The position numbers were made by a program, and so were the translations under genes. A stretch of DNA of 64,000 nt from Manihot esculenta (lineage: Eukaryota > Streptophyta > Magnoliopsida > Malpighiales > Euphorbiaceae): positions 17,981,051-18,045,050 of the forward strand of contig NC_035172.2 of the NCBI RefSeq assembly GCF_001659605.2, in the 5' to 3' direction. Shown here one piece after another: positions 22,507 to 33,840 of this stretch. The notes under the pieces were generated by a model. It worked only from the letters and a program-made list of their open reading frames with translations, had not been told where the DNA came from and ran no database searches. Position 1 is the first letter of the stretch, and every line of letters begins with the position of its first letter.

Positions 22507-24792
22507 TGTAACAGCCCGAAAACCGATACCCTACCGTAACGGCCCGAACCGCCACCGGCGCTAGGATCCAGATCGGCTTAAGGCCGCCGGGACCCGTAGC
22601 AAGCCAAACATACTTCCTATCACCTGGTTAAATCCCATACATGATCAAAACTTTAACATAAAAACTGAAACATCTGATGTACATACCGAGCCTGACTTGT
22701 ATGCGACATAACGGAAAACATAAAGAAACCCCCTACTAGAGCCCTCATCAAAACTCCAGCTAGGTCAACATAACATACATCAAGCTGGGATTACATCCAA
22801 AGAACTAGAACCTAACCTGTGCATGCAACAAACCACAAACATAAGACCACCTCTAGGGTCCTCTTCCGTTATCATAGCGTGGTAAACAACACATGCCACA
22901 AGATTAGTTCAAACATAACTCAACATCTAGCATAACATACATCATGTATTAAACAGGGGCTAACCAAGTCTTAGGGCCAAGCACAATACTAATCCATAAA
23001 CATAACTCCAATTAACTTTACATTACAATAACTCAGTTACATTACATCATGTCCACACTAACAGTACTAATCTATAACTATTACAAAAACATAACCTTTA
23101 CTCTTGAGACTTCCCGAACAACCTCAAACCTGCAACACTGGTGTTAGGGGAGAGGGGTGAGCTAAAAAGCCCAGTGAGTAGAAACAAAGAAAACAGTTCA
23201 TTAATTACATGCTTTCATGAAATGCGTCACAGCACAAACAAATCATATCATGGATTGGACCCAACCCCAAAACATCCCTAAGCTATTTGCCCGGCCACCA
23301 TAGAGGGCACCACAGGACTTCGTAATGCCTGGCCCAGCCAGGTCTTTTCCATAGGGCTAGTAGGGTCGCCCTTGGTCCAATCTCCATCAACAGTAAATAA
23401 TGCAATGCTTCATATTCGTGTAACTAGTGCAATCAACCTATTACATATAAACATGATGCATGAGCATGCTTTAGGCATTTGATTTCATAAAATAAAGATT
23501 TAGTTTAGTTCTACTCACCTCTGGCAGACGCTGAACTTGCTCTGCACAGCTAACACTACTGGCCTCCTCGGTCTCTCGGGTCCGATCCTACACAGGTGGA
23601 CTCGAATGAGGTGCCAAACATACTCTAAACAACTCATAAACGTACCCCCAAAAACCCCTGAAACATCATAGAAACATGCATGGAAAACACCCGAGAAAAG
23701 GCTGGACAGGGCACTTTCGGCGGCACCTTCGGCGGTCGAAAGCCCCTTCCAGAGACGAAACTCGGGTAGGTTCGGCGGCAGGTTTGGCGGCCGAAACCCC
23801 AGGACAGAAACGAGACTCAGCCTTCGGGGGCACGTTCGGCAGCCGAAAGACTGCCTCCCATGCAGGTTCGGCGGCCGAAACTCCTTTCGGCGGCCGAACC
23901 TGGTCCCCTCTGGACGACAGGTCCGATTCTGCCAAGCCAAAAACCAAACTCAATACACCCAAATACTTACATACTCTCTCCCAAACATGCATACTCACTC
24001 CCACAAGCATAAAGGAGCATAAACTAACATAAACTCCTCAACACAAACATCACATAACATACATTGGGCATAAAACCCACATAAACCTAAACATGCATAT
24101 CTACCCATACTCAACCATCAAAACCTTCATAAAACTTCATGAAAACACTAGGGAAGCAAGGATCTACACTTACCTCTTGAAGATCGAGGGTGGTGTGATC
24201 CCTAACTCGGAGGTGTGGAGAATCCAAGCTCCAAAAGCTCCAAGCTCCCAAAACTCCTTTTAAGCTTTAAATCTTCAAACACAAGGGTAGAAATCATGAA
24301 AAACTTGAGAGATGGGTAGAGAAAACACGAAAACGACCAAAGGAAGGCATAAACTCACCTGAGCTCGAGAATGGGGAGAAAACTCACTCATTTCCGATCT
24401 GAGGGCCCTTTATAGGTGGCCTGGTCGAAGACCTTCGGCGGCCTAACGTGCCCCCTAAACTCATGCATGTTCGGCAGCCGAACTTGACTTTCGGCGGCCG
24501 AACCTTGGCTCGTTTAAACAAGACTTTCGGAGGCCAAAGGCGCTCCCGAAGCCTTTCCATGTTCGGCGGCCGAACTTCACTTTCGGCGGCCGAACCTGGC
24601 AAACGCCTCCTTGGTCTTTTTCTTTTCAAACTCAATTCATTTCCCTTTAAAACCATGAAATCATGTGAAAACATTTTAGAAAACACATTTTACCCCTCTA
24701 GAAGCCTCTGGCATCTTCAGAAATTCCAGATTCCAACGGAGATTCCGCCGGAAGGTAGGGATTCCGATGCCAGAATCTAGCCGGGTATTACA
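22507..24792 (-). mobile_element. Solo LTR, C-related subfamily (TSD GTGCC)
   Basis: A 2286-bp LTR, TGTAACAGCCCG...CCGGGTATTACA, flanked by GTGCC at 22502-22506 and 24793-24797. It shows the same layout as other Tekay LTRs: palindrome blocks at 23710-23900 and 24430-24595, reversed CTTACCTCTTGAAG near 24170, and a reversed TATA box near 24410. The AGCCCG start places it nearer to element C than to A and B. There is no internal region, so it is the product of LTR-LTR recombination. Confidence 0.88.
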
Positions 24793-24797
24793 GTGCC

Positions 24798-25025
24798 CCT
24801 TTAAACTATCCCACGTTCGGCGGCCGAACTTGAGGTTCGGCGGCCAAACCTGGAAATGCCTCCATGGTCTTTTCCATTCAAAACTCCTTTTCTTTCTTAC
24901 TTAAAACCTTAAAATACTTTAAAACATTTTATGAAAACATGATTTTACCCTTCTAGAGGTTTCCGACATTCGAGATTCCACCGGACGGTAGGAATTCCGA
25001 CACCGGAGTCTAGACGGGTATTACA
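24798..25025 (-). repeat. 3' LTR of element B, second part
   Basis: Continues after the duplicated GTGCC with CCTTTAAACTATCCCACG, one palindrome pair, and the LTR terminus GACGGGTATTACA. Confidence 0.85.
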
Positions 25026-25062
25026 TTCTCCCCCCCTTAAGAACATTCGTCCCCGAATGTTC
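25026..25062 (-). promoter_or_regulatory. Polypurine tract and hairpin of element B
   Basis: TTCTCCCCCCCTTAA is the reversed PPT, followed by the hairpin GAACATTCG-TCCC-CGAATGTTC at 25041-25062, the same arrangement as in element A. Confidence 0.8.
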
Positions 25063-25124
25063 ACCAATCAAGCATACATAGCATAAAACATAAACATACA
25101 TAAAAAAACACATAACACTTACCT

Positions 25125-25213
25125 TAAAAGAGATGAGGATATTGTTGGAGCATAGACTCCCGTGTCTCCTAGGTACACTCTTCGATGTTGTGGTGATTTC
25201 AAAGGACTTTCAC
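25125..25213 (-). pseudogene. Chromodomain end of element B
   Basis: The minus strand reads VKVL, a TGA, NHHNIEECT, a TAG, ETRESM, then the natural TAA at 25127-25125. Both internal stops sit where A or E have tryptophan codons. A solo LTR (25214-27547) separates this piece from the rest of pol. Confidence 0.8.
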
Positions 25214-27547
25214 TGTAACGACCCGAAAATCGGACCGCTACCGGCGCTAGGATCCAGGTCGGCTTAAGGCCGCCGAGACCCGTAGCAAGCCTAACATGCA
25301 ACCTGACAACCTGTTTAATCCCATACATGATCAAGAAAATACATAAAAATTTAAAACTTTTCTTTCGTTCATACACCAAACTCAACCTGTGCATGCACTG
25401 TACATAACATAAACATAATCATGACCCCTATGTAGGATCTCATCAATGCCCCAACGGGCGATACATCATACGTTGAGTTGGTTTGCATACTCATCATAAA
25501 ATATCTAAGATCATGTATTAAAAGGGATATCTTATACATATAGTCAAGCACAACCTCTAATCCTCAAAGTCATTACATACCTAAAACTGTACTTTTACAT
25601 AACATTAATACATTTATCATGTCCACACTATCTATTACATTCACATGACTTCATTACTCTTATGGATCTCTTGGTCTACCCTGTACCTGCAATCCTGGGG
25701 AAAATGGGAGAGGGGTGAGCTACTAGAGCCCAGTGAGCAGAATAATAAAAACATTTAAATCATATGGATCATGGAATGCATCACATCATAGCTAATCACA
25801 TCAAGGATGAACTTGTCACCAATAGCCCTCTACATAGTCCAACTGTGCCAGAACGTAGAATGGGTCCTGGTCTTTCCCTTACATAGCATAACATAACGGT
25901 GTCCAACTGTGCCAGAACGTAGAATGGGTCCTGGTCTTTCTCTTACATAGTGCCAGCGAACGTAGAATGGGTCCCACTGGTCTTACATTCCGTACCGTAC
26001 ATATCACATCGTCACATCGTAGATCGAGGGCTAAGGATCATCCAACATTCATCCACATCAACAATAAAGTATGCAATGCAACATATTCGTGAATTCTAAT
26101 GCAAACAACCTAGTACATCTCATGGCATTCATGATGCGTGAAACATGCTAAAAAGTCCATTATTTGCTTTAAAACATAATAAGTTATTCCACTCACCTCT
26201 GGGTAGCTCTGACCAGACACTGGAGCAGCTGACTCACTGCTGGGATCCTCGGTTCCTCGGGTCCGAACCTACACAGGTGGACTCAAATGAGGGACCAAAC
26301 AAACAAGAACATAACTCTAAACTACTCCCCAAAAACCCCCTAAAACATCATGAAACAATCATAGAAAAACATGCAAGAGAGGGCTGGACAGGGCACTTTC
26401 AGCGGCAGGTTCGGCGGCCGAAAGTCCCTCAAGAGCCGAAAGTCAGGCAGGTTCGGCGGCACCTTCAGCGGCCGAAACTCCCAGACAGAGGCGAAACTCA
26501 TGCATGTTCGGCGGCACTTTCGGCGGCCGAAACTCCCAGATAGAGACGAAAGTCCTCTTTCGGGGGCAAGCTTCGGCAGCCGAAAGCTGCCTCCACAAGC
26601 ATGTTCGGCGGCCGAAAGTTCCTTCGCCTGCCGAACCTGGTTTCTCCCTCAGTGGCAGAAACTCAGCTCTTTTATGCACATTGCCTCCAAAACTACCCAA
26701 TCATGCATAAACCTATTCTACAACATTCCCAAACATACACAAACAAGCATACAAGTTCCTAGGGGCATCAAACCAACAAAAACCCCAACTACAACACCTC
26801 AAGCAACACACATTGTTCATAATCACATATAAAACCCATAAACCTAACTATGAGCTAAACATGCATTCTACCCATAGATCCACTTAAAACTTGCTTAAAA
26901 CATGCAATGAGCTTAAGATCGGCTCTTACCTCGTGGAGATCGAGAGAGAGACGACCTAAACTTGGAGATGGGAGGGGTTGAGTTCCCTTGAACTTCAAAG
27001 CTCCAAAACTTTGCTCAAAGCTTGAAAATCTTCAAAACCAAGTAAAAACTCATGAAAATCGAGTAGGATTGGAAGCAAAGAACTCAAGATCGGTGAGGGA
27101 CGGCGGAGAGCTCACCTTGGCCAGAAATGGGGAAAAAGCTCGCCCGTTTTCGGCTAAGGGACCCTTTTATAGTGGCTGGCCAGGCCACGTTCGGGGGCCG
27201 AATGTGCCTCAGCATGCATGCCATGTTCAGCGGCCGAACTTGAGGTTCGGCGGCCGAACTTGAGGTTCGGCGGCCGAACTTGAGGTTCGGCGGCCGAACC
27301 TGGACTTTCCTCACTTATGCTTTCGGGGGCCTAAAGGCTCTCCCGAAGGCATGCATGTTCGGCGGCCGAACCTGAGTTTTCCTCCAAGATTATTTTTGTG
27401 CAAAAACTCATTTCCATTTTACTTAAAACCATGAAATACCTTAAAACATTTTATGAAAACATGTTTCTACCCTACTAGAGGCTCCCGACATCCGAGATTC
27501 CACCGGACGGTAGGAATTTCGATACTGGAGTCTAGCCGGGTATTACA
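25214..27547 (-). mobile_element. Solo LTR of the A/B family (TSD TTCAC)
   Basis: 2334 bp, TGTAACGACCCG...CCGGGTATTACA, flanked by TTCAC at 25209-25213 and 27548-27552. It has tandem GTAGAATGGGTCC units (25845-25985), palindrome blocks (26395-26640 and 27190-27370), a reversed donor-like site (TTACCTCGTGGAG, about 26926) and a reversed TATA (about 27165). Inserted in the chromodomain codons of B. Confidence 0.9.
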
Positions 27548-27552
27548 TTCAC

Positions 27553-30500
27553 CATCGGGATTTTCTTGTTTCTTAGCTTTCTAATCTGGGTGTCTAGGAT
27601 CCGCACCGGCTGCTCAATATAGGTGAGATCTCCAAGGTTCTCTACATCAGGCTCACTAAGAACCTTGCCCGGATCCGACATGAACTTCCGTAACATGGAA
27701 ACATGGAAAACCGGATGGATTCTCTCCATTGAAGCAGGTAAGTCCAACTTGTACAATACATTCCCAATCTTTTGCAAGATTTCAAAGGGTCCGATGTACC
27801 GTGGAGCTAGCTTACCTTTCTTCCCGAGCGGAATCACCCCTTTCATCGGAGACACTTTGAGCAATACCAAATCCCCCTCCTAAAACTCTACTTGCCTTCT
27901 GTGGTTATCTGCATAACTCTTTTGCCTGCTCACAGCAATCTTGATCCTTTCTCTGATTATGGGCACCACTCTGCTGGTGATCTCTACTAACTCAGGCCCT
28001 GCCAAGGCCCTTTCTCCAACTTTCTCCCAACAGACAGGCGACCTGCACTTCCTTCCATACAAAGCTTCATATGGAGCCATCCCTATGCTAGCATGATGGC
28101 TGTTATTGTAGGCAAACTCCACTAAAGTTAGATGCTGCCTCCAAGAACCGCCAAAATCTAGCACACACATTCTGAGCATATCCTCTATTGTCTGGATGGT
28201 CCTCTCTGACTGTCCATCAGTCTGAGGATGGAAGGCAGTGCTAAAATCCAACCTGGTACCCATAGCGTTCTACAGACTCCGCCAAAACCTGGAGGTGAAC
28301 TGGGGTCCTCTATCAGACACTATTGAAACAGGAGCCCCATGCAGCCTGACCACTTCATCAACAAACACCTGCGCCAATTTATCCATAGAATAGCCACTCC
28401 TGACAGGGATGAAGTGAGCAGATTTGGTCAGTCTATCCACAATCACCCATATGGAGTCCAATCTGTTGGACGTTGCCGGTAACCCCACTACGAAGTCCAT
28501 AGCTATATTCTCCCATTTCCACTTTGGAATCGGCAGTGAGTTAAGCAATCCAGCCGGCTTCTGATATTCCAGCTTCACCCTCTGACATACTTCGCAGGCT
28601 GACACGAACTGTGCCACTTCTCTTTTCATAGCTGGCCACCAATAAACTCTTTTCAGATCCTGGTACATTTTGGTGACTCCAGGGTGAACACTGTATCTGG
28701 CATTATGAGCTTCCCTCATAATTTCTCCCTTCAGACCTACGTCATCTGGTACACACAATCTATTCCCATAGCGGAGGATCCCCTTGCTGTCGAATCTGAA
28801 CTCTTCATTCTTGCCTGACTGAACAGTCCTGGCAATCTTCACTAACTCTGGGTCCTCGTGCTGTTTCTGAGCCACCTGCTCCAAAAACACAGGTGTCACT
28901 CTCATCTAGCTATTAAAGCACCTGTACCAGACAACTCCAACTGCAAACCTTCATTAAGGAGCTCAAAGAACTCCCTCACCACTGGTCTTCTCTCTGCCGT
29001 GATATGGGATAGACTGCCAAGTGATTTCCGGCTTAAGGCGTCTGCCACAACATTCGCCTTGCCCGGATGGTACTGAATCTTGCAATCATAGTCACTAAGC
29101 AGTTCTACCCATCTTCTCTGTCTCAAATTCAACTCTCTCCGACTCAAGATGTACTGCAGGCTCTTATGATCTGTAAAGATCTCACATTTTACTCCATAAA
29201 GGTAATGCCTCCACATCTTGAGTGCAAAGATTACTGCTGCCATCTCTAGGTCATGTGTAGGGTAATTCAACTCGTGCTTCTTCAACTGCCTAGAAGCATA
29301 AGCAATCACCCTTTCATTCTGCATCAGCACACAACCCAATCCCACACGGGACGCATCACAATACACTGTGAAGTTTTCATTACTAGCTGGCAGAGCTAAC
29401 ACCGGTGCCGACATCAACCTTTTCTTCAGCTCTTCGAAGCTCTCTTCACACTGGTCAGTCCACACAAACCTCTGATTCTTCTTAGTCAGTCTGGTCATAG
29501 GAACTGCAATCTTAGAGAAGTCCTGAACGAACCTCCTGTAGTAACCTACCAAACCCAAGAAACTCTTGATCTCTGTCACTGTAGTGGGTCTAGGCCAGTT
29601 AGCTACAACTTCTACCTTCTTGGGGTCCACTTCAATTCCATTTTCTCCCCAAGAATGAAATGCTCCTCAGCCAGAACTCACACTTGGAGAACTTGGCATA
29701 CAAGTCATGTTCTCTCAAGGTCTGCAGAACTAACCTCAGATGATGGGCATGCTCCTCTGCATTCCTGGAATACACTAAGATATCATCTATGAAGACAATA
29801 ACAAAGTGATCCAGATACTGACTGAAAACTCTGTTCATGAGGTCCATGAATGCTGCAGGGGCATTGGTTAACCCGAACGGCATCACAAGGAACTCATAGT
29901 GCCCATATCTGTTTCTGAACGCCGTCTTCGGCACATCCTCTTCTCTTATCCTCAGCTGATGTACCCGGATCTCAGATCTATCTTGGAGAAACACCCTGCT
30001 CCTGCTAACTGGTCGAATAGATCGTCGATCCTTGGCAACGGGTACTTATTCTTGGTAGTGACTTTGTTCAACTGCATGTAGTCGATACAAAGTCTAAGGG
30101 ATCCATCCTTCTTTTTCACAAACAGAACTGGAGCACCCCAAGGCGAGGTACTCGGTCGGATGAAGCCCTTATCTACCAGCTCTTGTAACTGCTCCTTAAG
30201 CTCCTTCAACTCTGCTGGTGCCATCCTGTAGGGAGGGATAGAGATCGGTCGGGTTCCAGGCATCAACTCTATTTCAAACTCTATCTCCCTAGCAGGTGGT
30301 AAACCTGGCAGCTCGTTTGAGAAGACATCTAAAAACACTCTGACCATGGGCACTAAGGTGGGCTCTCTAACATGACTATCCAGCTCTCTCACATGAGTTA
30401 GAAAACCATGACAACCCCTCCTGAGCAGCCTACGAGAGGGCTGATATCAAACCTCTAGGTGTACCCCTCCTGTCTCCTCTGAAGACAACCTTTGACCCAT

Positions 30501-30561
30501 CCTGACCTCTGAACCTGACTACCTTGTCTCTGCAATCCAAGGTAGCACCATGGGTAGATAG
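27553..30561 (-). pseudogene. pol: Pol of element B (PR end, RT, RNase H, INT), frameshifted
   Basis: Minus-strand frames, read 5' to 3': 30392-29952 (PR-RT linker to RT, still with the catalytic Asp in [10 protein letters not shown]), 29994-29632 (RT with FIDDIL), 29630-28902 (RNase H with [10 protein letters not shown]), 28905-28270 (integrase finger and MDFVVGLP), 28263-27880 (integrase end, with [10 protein letters not shown]) and 27870-27553 (GPF motif and chromodomain start). Breaks against A: a 1-bp loss in GYHQ near 29987, an ~11-bp loss after SFLG near 29640, a 1-bp loss near 28910, and CAG to TAG changes near 28273 and 27883. The PR-RT linker also has small deletions near 30410-30560. 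Each individual domain is well preserved. Confidence 0.88.
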
Positions 30562-32424
30562 TCAATCCATCCCTAGAATGACGTCAAAATCTATCAAATC
30601 TAGAACCACAAGGTCGGCTGGAAGGCATCTACTCTCCAAAAACACTGGACATAACCGGCAGACTGACTCTGCCACTGACGGGTCACACTTGGGTCCACTG
30701 ACCCATAGGGGACACTCTAATCCAGAGACCATCAAAACCAACCTCTCGACGGCTCTCAGAGCAATAAAAGAATGAGATGCACCAGGGTCCATTAAGGCAT
30801 AAACATCAGAACAACCAATGATGAGATTACCTGACACCACGGTGTTTGATGCATTTGCCTCCTGCTGTGTCATAGTGAAGATCCGCGCTGGAGTTGATGG
30901 ACCTTCACCCCTGAAACCCGCTGAAAAAGAGGCTGCCCCTCTCCCTCTACCTCTGCCACTAGCCTGAGTCGCGGCTGGAGCTACTGGCTGAGCCATACTA
31001 CCCGAAGTTGTTTGCTGGGACTGTGCCACAAAAACTGCTCTAGAACACTCCCGTGCCATGTGTCCCTCCTGCCCACATCTGAAGCAGGCTGTCGTCCCAA
31101 ACTGACATACTCCCTTGTGTGGCTTCCCGCACTTCATACATACTGCATTATCTGCACCTGAGCTCGAGCCACTTCCTAATCCCAGACCTGACTTGACCTT
31201 GTTCCAGAACTTGTTCTTCTTTGACTTTTTGGTGGTATTGCCCCACCTCTTACTGCCTGAACTCAAAGAAGAAGGGTCTAACCTTCCCCCACCTGGGGTC
31301 TTGGAACCAGAAGGCTGTGCCACTGATTGCTTAACTTTACCTTCAATTATTGCACTAGCCTCCATTCTCCAGGCCATATCCACTATGGCATGGAAACTTT
31401 CCCTCTCTGCTGACTGGATCAAGGAGGAATAGCTGGAATGAAGCCTTATGATATACCTCCTAGCCTTCTTCTGATCTGTGTCCAGATTTTGCCCAGCAAA
31501 CGGCAACAGCTCTAAAAACCTATATGTGTACTCATCTACACTCATCTCCTCCGTCTGCCTTAACTGCTCAAATTCAATCATCTTCAACTCCCTTGAACTG
31601 TCAGGGAAAGCCCATCCTGCAAACTCATTAGCAAACTCCTCCCATGATAGGCTATCCACCCTCGGGTTCACATAGTTTTTAAACCACTCTCGGGCCTTCT
31701 TGCACTTCAGTGTGAACCCAGCCATTTGAATGGCTCTATTGTCATTAGCCCCTAAGTCATCTGTAATCATCTTGACCGTCCTGAGATACTCAAACGGGTC
31801 ATCACCTGTTTCATACTTAGGAGCATCCAACTTCAAGTAATCGGTCATCTTGACCTTGCTCCCTCCAGATGAGCTAGGTTTAGGTACTTGGGTTTCTGGG
31901 ACCATAGGTTCTACTGGTGGTCGAGGAGGTGCAACATTCTCCAGATTAGGGTTTGCTGTACCTGGAAAGAAAGATGGGGGTGGGTACATAGGGTACTGTG
32001 AGTATGGTGGGTAGAAAGGTGGGTATGGCATGTGAGAAGGGTAAGGGTTAAAGCTGGGGTAATCCGATGTACCTCCCATCGAATACCCGGGATTCTGTGA
32101 AAAGGGTGGGTATTGGGGTGGTTGAACAAACCCCGAGGCCTGAGTGCCTCCTTGAGACTCTTCCATGCCCTCTTCAGACATGCTCACACCAAGACTACCA
32201 TCCCTCCTCTGATCCACATCCATATCATCCCCTACATCTTCTGACACACCACCTTGAACTGTTCCTCTTCTGCTTACATCAAAAGACCTTCTAGGGTCCC
32301 TTGATGTTCTCTCCCTGCTAGACCTGCAGGACATTGCCCTAGGCAATGCAGAAGGACGGGCATCCGTGCCTTCATCCTGAGGTGATACTCCAGTCAATCG
32401 TGCAGATCGACGAGTTCCTCTCAT
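30562..32424 (-). CDS. gag: Gag and protease start of element B
   Basis: Open on the minus strand from ATG at 32424 ([10 protein letters not shown]), about 620 codons. It has a Ser/Arg-rich N-terminus, a Pro/Tyr-rich linker (YPPFYPPYSQYP), the retrotransposon Gag core ([29 protein letters not shown]), a basic [11 protein letters not shown] stretch, two zinc knuckles (CMKCGKPHKGVC and CFRCGQEGHMAREC) and the protease motif [12 protein letters not shown]. The frame is lost by a 1-bp deletion just after VILGMD. The knuckle here has the standard Gly, unlike A. Upstream in-frame ATGs up to 32520 lie in the leader and are not conserved. The full Gag could still be made. Confidence 0.85.
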   Translation of the reverse strand: MRGTRRSARLTGVSPQDEGTDARPSALPRAMSCRSSRERTSRDPRRSFDVSRRGTVQGGVSEDVGDDMDVDQRRDGSLGVSMSEEGMEESQGGTQASGFVQPPQYPPFSQNPGYSMGGTSDYPSFNPYPSHMPYPPFYPPYSQYPMYPPPSFFPGTANPNLENVAPPRPPVEPMVPETQVPKPSSSGGSKVKMTDYLKLDAPKYETGDDPFEYLRTVKMITDDLGANDNRAIQMAGFTLKCKKAREWFKNYVNPRVDSLSWEEFANEFAGWAFPDSSRELKMIEFEQLRQTEEMSVDEYTYRFLELLPFAGQNLDTDQKKARRYIIRLHSSYSSLIQSAERESFHAIVDMAWRMEASAIIEGKVKQSVAQPSGSKTPGGGRLDPSSLSSGSKRWGNTTKKSKKNKFWNKVKSGLGLGSGSSSGADNAVCMKCGKPHKGVCQFGTTACFRCGQEGHMARECSRAVFVAQSQQTTSGSMAQPVAPAATQASGRGRGRGAASFSAGFRGEGPSTPARIFTMTQQEANASNTVVSGNLIIGCSDVYALMDPGASHSFIALRAVERLVLMVSGLECPLWVSGPKCDPSVAESVCRLCPVFLESRCLPADLVVLDLIDFDVILGMD

Positions 32425-32682
32425 CTTGCTTACTGAAAAACAGCACACATCACATAAAACATTAGCATCATATGGTTCATGTGAAAACACATGAACCCGC
32501 ATCACATACATCACATACATAGCATACCATCAATGCACATGCATAAAATCATGGCATTTCACATCATCATTCAAGACAGGACTTTACATCCTATCCTAGT
32601 GGACATGATTTTCCTATTGTGCTTGACCTTCTAGAACATCTATGAGCCCGACACACTATAGGTCCGACCATATGAACCTAAA

Positions 32683-32694
32683 GCTCTGATACCA
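32683..32694 (-). promoter_or_regulatory. PBS of element B (tRNA-iMet)
   Basis: GCTCTGATACCA, the reverse complement of TGGTATCAGAGC, three bases from the LTR start at 32698. Confidence 0.9.
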
Positions 32695-32697
32695 ATC

Positions 32698-33840
32698 TGT
32701 AACGACCCGAAAACCGAACCACTACCGGCGCTAGGATCCAGATCGGCTTAAGGCCGCCGGGACCCGTAGCAAGCCAAACATACATTCTATATACCTGTTA
32801 AATCCCATACATGATCAAACATATACATAAAATATTAAATTTTTTCATTCATTTACCAAGCTTAACCTGTGCATGCACAACTCATAAGCATAAAACCCCA
32901 CATTGGAGCCCTCATCAAATGCTCCAATGGGGCAACATATCATACATTAAGCTTGGTTTACATAAACAACAATAAATCATTTCCTCAACAAGATCATGTA
33001 CCAAAAAGGGATAAACCAACATACTAGGGTCAAGCACAACTCTAAACCTCAATAAACATCATCACATTACATTATTGTACTATACTTTACATTACATTGT
33101 CTTTCTCATGTCCACAACTAGCTATTACATAAGATATAACTTTATTCTTGTTGACTTCCTGATCTATCCCGTACCTGCAAACCTGGGGGATTAAGGGAAT
33201 GGGGTGAGCTACTAGAGTCCAGTGAGCAGAATAATAAAACATTATATTTAAAGTTCATGCTTTCATGAAATGCATCACATCACAGACAAATCACCTTAAG
33301 GATGAACTTGTCACCAATAGCCCTCTACATTTCCATTAGTGCCAGAACGTAGAATGGTTCCTGGTCTTTCTCTTACATAACATATCATAACATTCCAAGA
33401 TGCTAGGGACGTAGAATGGGTCTTCCTGGACTTTCTCTTACATAGTGCCAGGGATGTAGAATGGGTCTTCCTAGACTTTCATACCGCATCATCATCACAT
33501 CGTATCATACCATATGAGGGCTAATGGATCACTCATCCACATCAACAATATAATATGCAATGCAACATATTCGTGAATTCTAATGTAAACAACCTAATAT
33601 ATCTCATGGCATTCATGATGCGTGAATCATGCTAAAACTTTCATTATTTGCTTAAAAACATAAAGAGTCATTCTACTCACCTCAGACTAGCTCTAACAAG
33701 ACACGGAAGCAGCTATCTCACTGCTGGGGTCCTCGGTTCCTCGGGTCCGAACCTACACAGGTGGACTCAAATGAGGGACTAAACATATATGAACATGACT
33801 CTAAAATATTCCCCAAAAACCCCCTAAAACACCTTAAAAC
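32698..33840 (-). repeat. 5' LTR of element B, first part
   Basis: TGTAACGACCCG to CACCTTAAAAC, closely matching 20402-21550. It is interrupted by element C; the last five bases AAAAC (33836-33840) are the target duplication. Confidence 0.9.
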
